The translations under genes and the position numbers were made by a program. This document shows positions 52,279 through 59,723 of a stretch of 64,000 nt of DNA, in pieces (the first letter of the stretch is position 1; the number at the start of each line of letters is the position of its first letter). Below the pieces are notes generated by a model. The model did no database searches. It was not told the DNA's origin and was given only the letters and a program-made list of their open reading frames with translations. Origin of the DNA: Leucobacter aridicollis (GTDB taxonomy: Bacteria; Actinomycetota; Actinomycetes; Actinomycetales; Microbacteriaceae); the NCBI RefSeq assembly GCF_024399335.1, contig NZ_CP075339.1, forward strand, positions 2,480,001-2,544,000. Direction: 5' to 3'.

Positions 52279-52995
52279 TTATGCCGCCTCTCGGGTGCGC
52301 ACGGTTCGCTGTTCGATGTCTTTCACGGGGTCTTCTGCGACGACAAGCCGCTGCACGAAGACGCCCTGAGTGTCGATGCGCTCAGGATCAAGGTATTCCT
52401 CACTCAGGTGTTCGACCTCCGCGAGTGTCACCCGCCCCGACATTGCGACAAGCGGGTTGAAGTTCTTTGCAGTGAACCGGTACCGCAGGTTTCCTTCACT
52501 GTCGCCCGTGTGAGCGCGCACAAGCGCGAGGTCGGCAACGATACCGCGCTCAAGAATGGCGCGTTTGCCGTCGAACTCGGCTTCCTCTTTGCCCTCGGCG
52601 ATAGGGGTCCCGACGCCTGTCGGCGTATAGAACGCAGGGATGCCTGAGCCGCCCGCACGGAGGCGCTCGGCGAGGGTGCCCTGGGGCACGAACTCGACCT
52701 CGAGCGCACCGCTCAAGTACTGCTCGGCGAAGAGTTTGTTCTCGCCGACGTACGACCCGAGCACTTTCGACACCTGCCTGTTCTCAAGGAGCAGCCCGAG
52801 GCCCTTGCCGTCGACGCCCATATTGTTCGAGACGATCGTGAGGTCTTTCACTCCTGTATCTCGCAACGCGACGATGAGGTTGTGCGGGATGCCAGACAAC
52901 CCGAACCCTCCGACAGCGATTGTCATTCCGTCGCGCGCAACGTCTGCGATTGCCTCCGCGGCGGTGCTCCAGGTCTTTGATGCCACCTTTGCCAC
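52279..52995 (-). CDS. 3-oxoacid CoA-transferase subunit A
   Basis: 238 residues with the glycine-rich CoA-binding motif [16 protein letters not shown] (about 28-43) and [20 protein letters not shown] (about 95-115), then [12 protein letters not shown]. First gene of the pair; divergent from the IclR regulator. Confidence 0.93.
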   Translation of the reverse strand: MAKVASKTWSTAAEAIADVARDGMTIAVGGFGLSGIPHNLIVALRDTGVKDLTIVSNNMGVDGKGLGLLLENRQVSKVLGSYVGENKLFAEQYLSGALEVEFVPQGTLAERLRAGGSGIPAFYTPTGVGTPIAEGKEEAEFDGKRAILERGIVADLALVRAHTGDSEGNLRYRFTAKNFNPLVAMSGRVTLAEVEHLSEEYLDPERIDTQGVFVQRLVVAEDPVKDIEQRTVRTREAA

Positions 52996-52998
52996 CTT

Positions 52999-53009
52999 TC
53001 GTTCACAAT
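52999..53009. promoter_or_regulatory. 11-base direct repeat, copy 1 (possible IclR site)
   Basis: TCGTTCACAAT, four bases upstream of the CoA-transferase start. Identical to 53121-53131. Confidence 0.4.
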
Positions 53010-53120
53010 GCGGTCACGCGGACCGCCTTGCTGCGAGCGTAGAAGATTGTTTCGTCGTAACGCAACCACCACGCTGACGCGTGATTTGAACTGCTCATAC
53101 CCTGAGTGCATCGCGTGCTA

Positions 53121-53131
53121 TCGTTCACAAT
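53121..53131. promoter_or_regulatory. 11-base direct repeat, copy 2 and leaderless iclR start
   Basis: TCGTTCACAAT ends directly before ATG 53132 and overlaps TATCGT (53119-53124), which sits seven bases from the start codon. Confidence 0.45.
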
Positions 53132-53905
53132 ATGGACAGAACTCCGCTACCGGGCGCACAAGTCGTCGGCCGCGTGGCGGCGCTGCTGCGCGAGCTCAGC
53201 ACAACGATGCCCGACGGAATCGGTACCACCGCGCTCGCTACTGCCACGTCAATCTCACGCCCAACCGCGCACAGGCTGCTCTCTGCCCTCGCAGAACAGG
53301 GTTTCGTCGATCGCGACACCCGAACCGGCAACTGGCTCCTCGGGCCGGAGCTATTTCTCATGGGAACCGTCGCAGCCGAACGCTACGACGTCACCGAAAT
53401 CGCACGGGAACACGTCTCAGCGCTCGCCGCCGCAACAGGCGAGAGCGCGTTCTTCTCGGTCAGGCGAGGCAACGAGACAGTGTGCCTCGTTCGGCAGGAT
53501 GGCAGCTTCCCGATCCGCTCCTTCGTGCTCCACGAGGGGAAGCGATTCCCACTCGGAGTGGCCTCCGCGGGCCTGGCGATCCTGTCTTACCTGCCTGCAT
53601 CCGCCGCGGAACGTTACCTCTCGGACACCGACCTCACTGTCGAGTACGGTGCATCCCATGCGCCAGACGCGCTCCGCGGCCGGATCGCCGCAACGCGCAA
53701 CACTGGCTATGCCGTGAACCCGGCGCTCATCGTGCCTGGCAGCTGGGGCATGGGGGCAGCAGTGTTTACAGCAAGCGGTCAGCCGGCCTGGGCCCTGAGC
53801 CTCACCGGCACAGAGCACAGATTCGCCCCGGAGCGGCAGCCCGAGCTCGGTCGCCTCCTGCTCGACCACGCGCACCGGCTCACGGAGCGGCTCGCACGCG
53901 ACTGA
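53132..53905 (+). CDS. IclR family transcriptional regulator
   Basis: 257 residues: N-terminal winged HTH (about 15-75, IGTTALATATSISRPTAHRL) and a C-terminal effector-binding GAF-like domain (about 85-250; FPLGVASAGLAILSYLP, NPALIVPGSWGMGAAVF). Divergent from the CoA-transferase genes, which it likely controls together with itself. Confidence 0.93.
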   Translation: MDRTPLPGAQVVGRVAALLRELSTTMPDGIGTTALATATSISRPTAHRLLSALAEQGFVDRDTRTGNWLLGPELFLMGTVAAERYDVTEIAREHVSALAAATGESAFFSVRRGNETVCLVRQDGSFPIRSFVLHEGKRFPLGVASAGLAILSYLPASAAERYLSDTDLTVEYGASHAPDALRGRIAATRNTGYAVNPALIVPGSWGMGAAVFTASGQPAWALSLTGTEHRFAPERQPELGRLLLDHAHRLTERLARD

Positions 53906-54040
53906 GGGCTGGTGTCTGGGTTGGGTGGCGGCGCCGCCACCCAACGCACGGCCCTGACCACGGCGCGGCCCCGGCTGCGGCTGCGGCTGCGGCACCGATT
54001 GCGGCGCGGCGCATCGCCCCAGTGTGGGAGGATTACAGCA

Positions 54041-54114
54041 CCCCCTATAGCCCAACTGGCAGAGGCAGAAGACTTAAAATCTTTTCAGTCAGGGTTCGAA
54101 TCCCTGTGGGGGGA
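54041..54114 (+). tRNA. tRNA-Leu (anticodon TAA) with short variable loop
   Basis: 74-nt cloverleaf: acceptor CCCCCTA/TGGGGGG, D arm GCC/GGC, anticodon stem GAAGA/TCTTT with loop CTTAAAA (anticodon TAA, codon UUA), five-base variable region TCAGT, T arm CAGGG-TTCGAAT-CCCTG, discriminator A. Bacterial tRNA-Leu normally has a long variable arm (class II); here it is class I in shape. CCA not encoded. A strong terminator follows. Confidence 0.88.
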
Positions 54115-54121
54115 CGAATGC

Positions 54122-54154
54122 ACGGAGCCCCCGGCGAGATGCCGGGGGCTCCGT
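54122..54154 (+). terminator. Terminator of tRNA-Leu
   Basis: Perfect 14-bp stem ACGGAGCCCCCGGC/GCCGGGGGCTCCGT with GAGAT loop, followed by TCTCGTT. Confidence 0.9.
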
Positions 54155-54200
54155 TCTCGTTCGGCGACGGTCACACCGAACGGGGGCAGGCAGGAGCCTG

Positions 54201-54413
54201 TCAGACCTGTGCGCGTGCACTGCGGTCGCGCGGCACGAAATCCAGGATCGCGATGAGCGCCGACAGCCCGACGAGGATGTAGACGACCTTGGACAGGACA
54301 GAACCAACGCCAAAGATCGCATCAACGAGGTTGAAGTCGAAGAGCCCGACGAGCCCCCAATTCAATCCCCCGACGATGATCAGAACCTTCGCGATGTTGA
54401 GCACGATATTCAT
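54201..54413 (-). CDS. DUF378 family membrane protein
   Basis: 70 residues, two hydrophobic helices (about 4-26 and 36-58). The pattern LNIAKVLIIVGGLNWGLVGL and FNLVDAIFG then VYILVGLSAL is the DUF378 signature. ATG 54413 has GAGAGGAAG upstream. Function unknown. Confidence 0.88.
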   Translation of the reverse strand: MNIVLNIAKVLIIVGGLNWGLVGLFDFNLVDAIFGVGSVLSKVVYILVGLSALIAILDFVPRDRSARAQV

Positions 54414-54515
54414 GATGCTTCCTCTCGTTGAATACGCCTCGGCGATACCCCGAAACGCTTGCCGAAGATATTACATGCCTAGCTAACTAATTGTCGAGGA
54501 CTTAGCCCCGAACCC

Positions 54516-54867
54516 CTACTCTTTTTGACCCCCGTCGCTGCTCTCTCTCCCCGACTTGCGCATGAAGATGACTTCCACCGAGAGCACAAAAGCAGCGACG
54601 ATCGCGAGCGAGGCCGGAACGAAGTACACGAGAACGTGGATCATCTCGTTGTCCTCTGGCAAGAACAAATTCCACCCACACCACCGCGAGAGCCGTGACC
54701 GCCGCAAGTCCACCGACGATGCTCGAGACGCGAAACAGCACCTTCTGCGACGAATCACGCCTGCGGAACCTGAACTTCGCGTCAATGCTGAAGAAGATGA
54801 GCAACGTAACAAGCAAGCCGGCAAACTCGGACAACTGGTCGCGCGAGAGCTCAGCAATCATCATCAT
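54516..54867 (-). pseudogene. Frameshifted three-helix membrane protein
   Basis: Two adjacent minus-strand frames fit one protein. From 54867 (MMMIAELSRDQLSEFAGLLV) two helices run to VVWVEFVL; after a +1 shift near 54660-54672 the other frame continues LPEDNEMIHVLVYFVPASLA with a third helix and ends in a charged tail at 54516. Without the shift the first frame becomes non-hydrophobic (RGQRDDPRSRVLRSG). Mutation, sequencing error or programmed shift are all possible. No family recognised. Confidence 0.6.
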
Positions 54868-54981
54868 TTCCTCCCCATTTCACAGGCATATCAATTCCAC
54901 CGACAGCACAACCCCTGGCTTCCAGCCACAAACCACCGGGGCGATAAAACTAAGTCGCTAGACAACTTCACATCAACCCCC

Positions 54982-55010
54982 TTGACCCCCCGCCACTTGT
55001 GATCTACCTT
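54982..55010 (+). promoter_or_regulatory. Promoter of the liv-like operon
   Basis: TTGACC (54982-54987), 17-base spacer, TACCTT (55005-55010). Predicted start near 55017, giving a leader of about 55 bases. Confidence 0.65.
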
Positions 55011-55020
55011 TGGGACTTGC

Positions 55021-55035
55021 AACCTGAATCAGGTT
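55021..55035. promoter_or_regulatory. 15-bp palindromic operator, likely for the operon TetR
   Basis: AACCTGA and TCAGGTT around a central A, just downstream of the predicted transcription start, where a bound repressor would block elongation. TetR encoded at 61264-61974 in the same operon is the leading candidate (inference). Confidence 0.6.
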
Positions 55036-55071
55036 TCATAAACCCACCTTCCAAGGACGAAAGGTACGCGC

Positions 55072-56271
55072 ATGCGCATCGGAAAGAAACTCGCGTTTGG
55101 CGCCCTCGTGGCCTCAACTGCACTTGTCCTGTCGGCGTGCGCGCCGGCAGCTTCGGCTCCTGAGGCAGGCGGCGACTCCGAAGGCCCCGCCTCGGTCACC
55201 GTCGGCATCATCACGAGCGAAACCGGCCCTCTCGCCGGCTACGGAGCCCAGTACCTCGACGGCTTCAAGGCCGGCCTCGACTTCGCGACAGACGGCACGG
55301 GTGAGGTCGCTGGCACCAAGCTCGACATCACATACGTCGACGACGCAGGCGACCCAGACAAGGCTGTCACCGCGGCGAAGGACCTCATCGGGCAGGGAGT
55401 CAACCTGCTTGCGGGCAGCGCTTCATCAGGCGTCGCCGCTGTCGTCGCCGAGCAAGCCGCACAGAACAAGGTGCTCTTCATCTCGGGCCCGGCAGCAGCC
55501 GACGCAATCACAGGCATCAACGACTACACGTTCAGGTCTGGCCGCCAGAGCGCGCAAGACGTCGCGACGGCTGGCACCTTCCTCGACGACATCAGCGGCA
55601 AGACAGTCGCGGTGCTCGCCCAGAACAACGCGTTCGGCCAGGGCAACGTCACCGCGGTCGAGGCCATCCTGGGCGCGAAGGGAGCCTCGATCACTCCCGT
55701 GCTCGTCGCCGAAGACGTCACCGAGTTCACGCCGTTCGCAACCCAGGTGCTCGACACGAAGGCGGACCTTGTGTTCGTCGCGTGGGCAGGGGCGACGACG
55801 GGCGCGATGTGGCAGGCGATGAGCCAGCAGGGCGTATTTGATGCAATGCCCGTCGTTACGGGACTCGGCGACGCCGCAACATTTGGGGCATACGGAGAGG
55901 CCTCAGAAAAGATCAGCTTCTTGAACCACTACTTCGCAGGCGCTCCAGATAACGAGGTGAACGCCGCGATGGTGAAGGCTGTCGAAGAAGCTGGTGGCAC
56001 GCCAGACCTGTTCACTCCTGACGGATTCAATGCCGCACTCATGGTCGTGCAGGCAGTCAAGGAAGGCAAGGGCGACGTCGACGCCATGATCGACTCGCTG
56101 AACGACTTCTCGTTCGATGGCCCGAAGGGCAAGACAACCGTTCGCGGGAGCGACCACGCCCTCATCCAAGAGATGTACCAGGTGAAGCTCGTCGCACAGG
56201 GCGGCAGCTTCGTCCCAGAGCTTGTCGCCACAGTCGCCGCAGACGACGTCGCCCCCGCAGAAGCGAAGTAG
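55072..56271 (+). CDS. Liv-type ABC transporter substrate-binding lipoprotein
   Basis: 399 residues, Peripla_BP_6 family (LivK/amide-binding type). Signal with lipobox LSACAPAA (Cys about 23). Mature part begins VTVGIITSETGPLAGYGAQY. ATG 55072 follows GGACGAAAGG. First gene of a nine-gene operon with permeases, two ATPases, an acyl-CoA synthetase, TetR, SDR and hydrolase. The ligand is therefore probably a carboxylic acid, ester or amide rather than a branched-chain amino acid (inference). Confidence 0.92.
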   Translation: MRIGKKLAFGALVASTALVLSACAPAASAPEAGGDSEGPASVTVGIITSETGPLAGYGAQYLDGFKAGLDFATDGTGEVAGTKLDITYVDDAGDPDKAVTAAKDLIGQGVNLLAGSASSGVAAVVAEQAAQNKVLFISGPAAADAITGINDYTFRSGRQSAQDVATAGTFLDDISGKTVAVLAQNNAFGQGNVTAVEAILGAKGASITPVLVAEDVTEFTPFATQVLDTKADLVFVAWAGATTGAMWQAMSQQGVFDAMPVVTGLGDAATFGAYGEASEKISFLNHYFAGAPDNEVNAAMVKAVEEAGGTPDLFTPDGFNAALMVVQAVKEGKGDVDAMIDSLNDFSFDGPKGKTTVRGSDHALIQEMYQVKLVAQGGSFVPELVATVAADDVAPAEAK

Positions 56272-56279
56272 GAACACAC

Positions 56280-57044
56280 GTGCACACCCAGCCCCCGTCC
56301 GCCCTCACTGTCTCGGGCCTTGGCCTGAAGATCGGCGGCGCTACCATCCTCGACAGCGTTGACCTCGATGTCCCACAGGGATCTATCGTCGGTGTCATCG
56401 GCCCGAACGGTGCGGGCAAGACGACGCTCTTTAATGTCGTGTCAGGTCTCATTCCCCCGACGAGCGGCACTGTGTCGCTCCACGGCGAGACAATCACGAA
56501 GAGCTCCGTCGCCGCCCGCGCGCGGGCGGGGCTGGGTCGCACATTCCAGACCTCCAGCTACTTCCCGGGCCTCAGCGTGCTTGAGAACGTCAGGCTCGCC
56601 GCCCAGGCGACTGCAGGCGGCAGCATGTCGCTGCTTCGCTTCCCCAAACGCAGCGACGAGGCCACGCAGCTCGCCTTTGACACGCTTGCGACAGTCGGGC
56701 TCACTCACCAGGCGGCGACGCTCGCAGGCGATATCTCGCACGGCGACAAGCGCAAGCTCGAGATTGCCGTGCTGCTCGTCACTGACTCGAGTGTCGTATT
56801 GCTCGATGAGCCCATGGCGGGCGTTGCCTCCGGCGACGTCGCGGGGCTCGTGAAAAACATCAGGGACATGCAGGCCGAAAAACAGTGCACTGTGCTGATG
56901 GTCGAACACCACATCGACGTGCTCCTCGGATTCGTCGACCGCGTCGCCGTCATGTATTTCGGCAACATCATCGCCTACGACACTCCCCAGAACATCATGG
57001 AGAATCCCACCGTGCAGAGCGCATATCTCGGACGTGCAGTATGA
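56280..57044 (+). CDS. Liv-type ABC transporter ATP-binding protein, LivG type
   Basis: 254 residues starting with GTG. Walker A GPNGAGKTT (about 41-49), signature near ISHGDKRKLEIAVLL (a variant of LSxGxQR), Walker B VVLLDEPMAGV, and the C-terminal BCA-type tail QNIMENPTVQSAYLG. Eight bases after livK; overlaps livF by four. Confidence 0.94.
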   Translation: MHTQPPSALTVSGLGLKIGGATILDSVDLDVPQGSIVGVIGPNGAGKTTLFNVVSGLIPPTSGTVSLHGETITKSSVAARARAGLGRTFQTSSYFPGLSVLENVRLAAQATAGGSMSLLRFPKRSDEATQLAFDTLATVGLTHQAATLAGDISHGDKRKLEIAVLLVTDSSVVLLDEPMAGVASGDVAGLVKNIRDMQAEKQCTVLMVEHHIDVLLGFVDRVAVMYFGNIIAYDTPQNIMENPTVQSAYLGRAV

Positions 57045-57757
57045 GCGCGCCAATCCTGACAGTCTCCAACCTCGAATGCTCAATCGCAGGGCAGCAGGTT
57101 GTCGAAGATGTCTCGTTCGAAGTACCTTCGACTGGAATCACAGCGGTGCTTGGGCGCAACGGCGCCGGCAAGACGTCAACGCTGCGCGGCATCATGGGGC
57201 TCATCACCCGCTCGGGTGAGGTCCGCCTCGCGGGCGAGCGAATCGACGCCATGCCAACCCACAAGCTTGTGCAGCGCGGGATCGGCTATGTCCCCGAGGA
57301 TCGCGAGGTGTTCGGCTCTTTGAGCGTCGCCGAGAACCTCGCGCTCGCAGAGCGCGGCCCGAACCCGCGGCGCGAGTTCGTCGCCGAGCTTTTCCCCGAC
57401 CTTGTCGCGCGCCGCGATCAGGCGGCGGGAACCCTCTCGGGAGGCCAGCAACAGATGGTCTCGGTCGCCCGCGCCCTCATCAACGACAACAAGTTGTTAC
57501 TCGTTGACGAACCGACAAAGGGCCTCGCCCCCAAGATCGTGCAGGAGGTCGCCGATGCACTCGCGGAGGCCGCGACAACAGTCCCCGTGCTCCTCGTCGA
57601 GCAGAACCTCGAGGTCGTCAGGCAGCTCGCCGACGACGCGATCGTGATCTCTTCAGGCCGCGTCGCCTACGCGGGCAAGGCAGCCGACATTCTCGACGAC
57701 GAGCAGCTCACCACGCAGCTGCTCGGCGTCCACGCAGAGGGAGGGATCCAACTGTGA
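57041..57757 (+). CDS. Liv-type ABC transporter ATP-binding protein, LivF type
   Basis: 238 residues. Walker A GRNGAGKTS (about 37-45), YVPEDREVFGSLSVAENL typical of LivF, signature LSGGQQQMVSVARAL, Walker B LLLVDEPTKGL. Start ATG 57041 overlaps the livG stop (ATGA). Confidence 0.94.
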   Translation: MSAPILTVSNLECSIAGQQVVEDVSFEVPSTGITAVLGRNGAGKTSTLRGIMGLITRSGEVRLAGERIDAMPTHKLVQRGIGYVPEDREVFGSLSVAENLALAERGPNPRREFVAELFPDLVARRDQAAGTLSGGQQQMVSVARALINDNKLLLVDEPTKGLAPKIVQEVADALAEAATTVPVLLVEQNLEVVRQLADDAIVISSGRVAYAGKAADILDDEQLTTQLLGVHAEGGIQL

Positions 57758-58635
57758 GCGCACTCGTTCTCACCCTCATCACCGGCGTCGGCCTCGGCGC
57801 CCTCTACTTCCTCGTCGCTTCAGGGCTGAGCCTCATCTATGGGCTCATGCACGTGCTCAACTTCGCGCACGGTGCCTTCCTCACGCTCGCTGCCTTCATC
57901 GGCTGGCGAACGGCGCAGGCGCTCGGCACGGACAGCTGGTTCGCGCTCGTGGTGTCCGTGCTGGTTGGGGCCCTCGTGGGCGCCGTCTTCGCGACGCTCA
58001 CCGAGCTGCTGCTCATTCGGCCACTCTATGAACGTCACATCGAGCAGGTGCTTGTGACTGTCGGTCTCTCCTTCGCAGCCGTCGCGCTCTTTGAGGGCAT
58101 CTGGGGTTCCGACCCGATCACTGTCGCGGGCCCTGCCTGGCTCAAACAGACAACGTTCGTGCTCGGCGCGAAGATCCCGAACGTGTACTGGATTCTGATT
58201 CTCACCGCAGGCCTCGTACTCACCGCGCTCATCCTGTTCCTCAAGAAGACTCGCTACGGCATGATCATTCGCGCGGGCGTCGAGAACCGAGCAATGGTTA
58301 CGGCGCTCGGTATCGACGTACGCAGGGCGTTCACGCTCGTCTTCGCGATTGGCGGCGCCGCAGCCGGCATCGGCGGCGTTCTCGCGATGCACTACATGAC
58401 GTTCGTGTCGGCGCATCTCGGCCAGACGCTGCTCATCTTCGCGTTCATCGTGACTGTCGTCGGCGGCCTCGGGTCGCTCGCGGGTGCGGCGGTCGCGTCG
58501 GTTCTGGTGGCGGTGTTGCAGCAATTCGCAAACTTCTATTTGGGCGGCACCGGCGATTTCATCGTCGTTATTTTGCTCGCCGTGGTGCTGCTCGTGCGGC
58601 CTCGCGGTCTCATGGGACGAAAGGTGGCGCAGTAA
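57754..58635 (+). CDS. Liv-type ABC transporter permease, LivH type
   Basis: 293 residues, about eight helices. N-terminal GVGLGALYFLVASGLSLIYG and LMHVLNFAHGAFLTLAAFIG are LivH signatures. GTG start overlaps livF by four bases; the last base of its stop is the first base of livM. Confidence 0.94.
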   Translation: MSALVLTLITGVGLGALYFLVASGLSLIYGLMHVLNFAHGAFLTLAAFIGWRTAQALGTDSWFALVVSVLVGALVGAVFATLTELLLIRPLYERHIEQVLVTVGLSFAAVALFEGIWGSDPITVAGPAWLKQTTFVLGAKIPNVYWILILTAGLVLTALILFLKKTRYGMIIRAGVENRAMVTALGIDVRRAFTLVFAIGGAAAGIGGVLAMHYMTFVSAHLGQTLLIFAFIVTVVGGLGSLAGAAVASVLVAVLQQFANFYLGGTGDFIVVILLAVVLLVRPRGLMGRKVAQ

Positions 58636-59723
58636 TGTCAACCCCCACGACGCAGCCGGAACAGTCGATGCAAACTGGCGCGTCTCGCCGGCCGATCCTT
58701 CCCGTCGCCGCCTCCGTGGCGCTCGTCGCGGTCGCGGCTGCGCTCCCGCTCCTCAACCTCCAGATTCCTGGGATCCTGCCGACGCCGACGTACATGCCTG
58801 GCAGTCTCGCGCTGCTGTCTCTGTGCATGGTGTTCGCCGCGCTCGCGCTCTCGTACAACATGCTGCTCGGTACCGCTGGCATGCTGTCGTTTGGGCACGC
58901 GCTGTCATTCGGCGGCGGCGCGTATCTCCTCGGGATTGCACTCGCGCAGTTCGAGCTGCCGCTCGTACCGGCAGTCCTCCTCGCGCTCATCGGCGGCCTC
59001 GTCATCGCACTCATCACCGGCTCGGTCGCGAACCGCGTTTCGGGTATCCCGTTCGCGATGGTGACGCTCGCATTCGCGCAGGCAGGATCAGTGCTCGTTC
59101 GCCGCAACGCTCAGGTGACTGGCGGGGAGGAGGGGCTCAGCCTCGCGACAGCCCAGGTGCCAGACTGGCTCGTCGGGGTCGTGAATACGCGAAACCTGTA
59201 CTGGGTGATCCTGGCGATCTTGGTGTTCGTCTACCTTGTTGCGCTCTGGGTCGACCGCAGCCGTCTCGGGCATCTGGCGCGTGCGTCTCGCGAGAACCCC
59301 GAGCGGGTGAAGGTGCTTGGCCTCAGCCCGTACGCCGCGAAGCTCACAATCTTCGTCATCGCTGCGGTCCTCGCGAGCCTCGCTGGCGTCGGCTACATGC
59401 TGCTCCAGTCAGGGACGGTGCCGCGGGCGGTCTCTGCTGACCTCACAATTACAGTGCTCGTGATGGTGGTACTCGGTGGCGTCGGCTACCGGTGGGGCGC
59501 AATCGCGGGCGGCTTCATCTACACGATCCTTGATCAGCGCCTCACTGTGCTTGCCAAGGCCGAGGTGATCCAGGGACTACCTGACGTGCTCAGGATCCCG
59601 CTCTCTGAGCCGCTCTTCCTGCTCGGTACGCTGTTCATTCTCGTCGTCATGTTCCTTCCCGGCGGAATCGCTGGCACGCTTGATACAGCATGGAAGAAAC
59701 GCACGCGGAAGAGCCGCGCATGA
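58635..59723 (+). CDS. Liv-type ABC transporter permease, LivM type
   Basis: 362 residues, about ten helices. Typical LivM segments: LSYNMLLGTAGMLSFGHALS (about 74-93), FAMVTLAFAQAG and LARASRENPERVKVLGLSPY (cytoplasmic loop, about 212-231). Polar N-terminus of about 25 residues. Overlaps the acyl-CoA synthetase start by four bases. Confidence 0.94.
   Translation: MSTPTTQPEQSMQTGASRRPILPVAASVALVAVAAALPLLNLQIPGILPTPTYMPGSLALLSLCMVFAALALSYNMLLGTAGMLSFGHALSFGGGAYLLGIALAQFELPLVPAVLLALIGGLVIALITGSVANRVSGIPFAMVTLAFAQAGSVLVRRNAQVTGGEEGLSLATAQVPDWLVGVVNTRNLYWVILAILVFVYLVALWVDRSRLGHLARASRENPERVKVLGLSPYAAKLTIFVIAAVLASLAGVGYMLLQSGTVPRAVSADLTITVLVMVVLGGVGYRWGAIAGGFIYTILDQRLTVLAKAEVIQGLPDVLRIPLSEPLFLLGTLFILVVMFLPGGIAGTLDTAWKKRTRKSRA

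Noticed and set aside
53008..54282. Plus-strand frame of about 420 codons across iclR, tRNA-Leu and its terminator
   Set aside because: Crosses a tRNA and a terminator and is Arg-rich; the IclR frame is clearly the real one.
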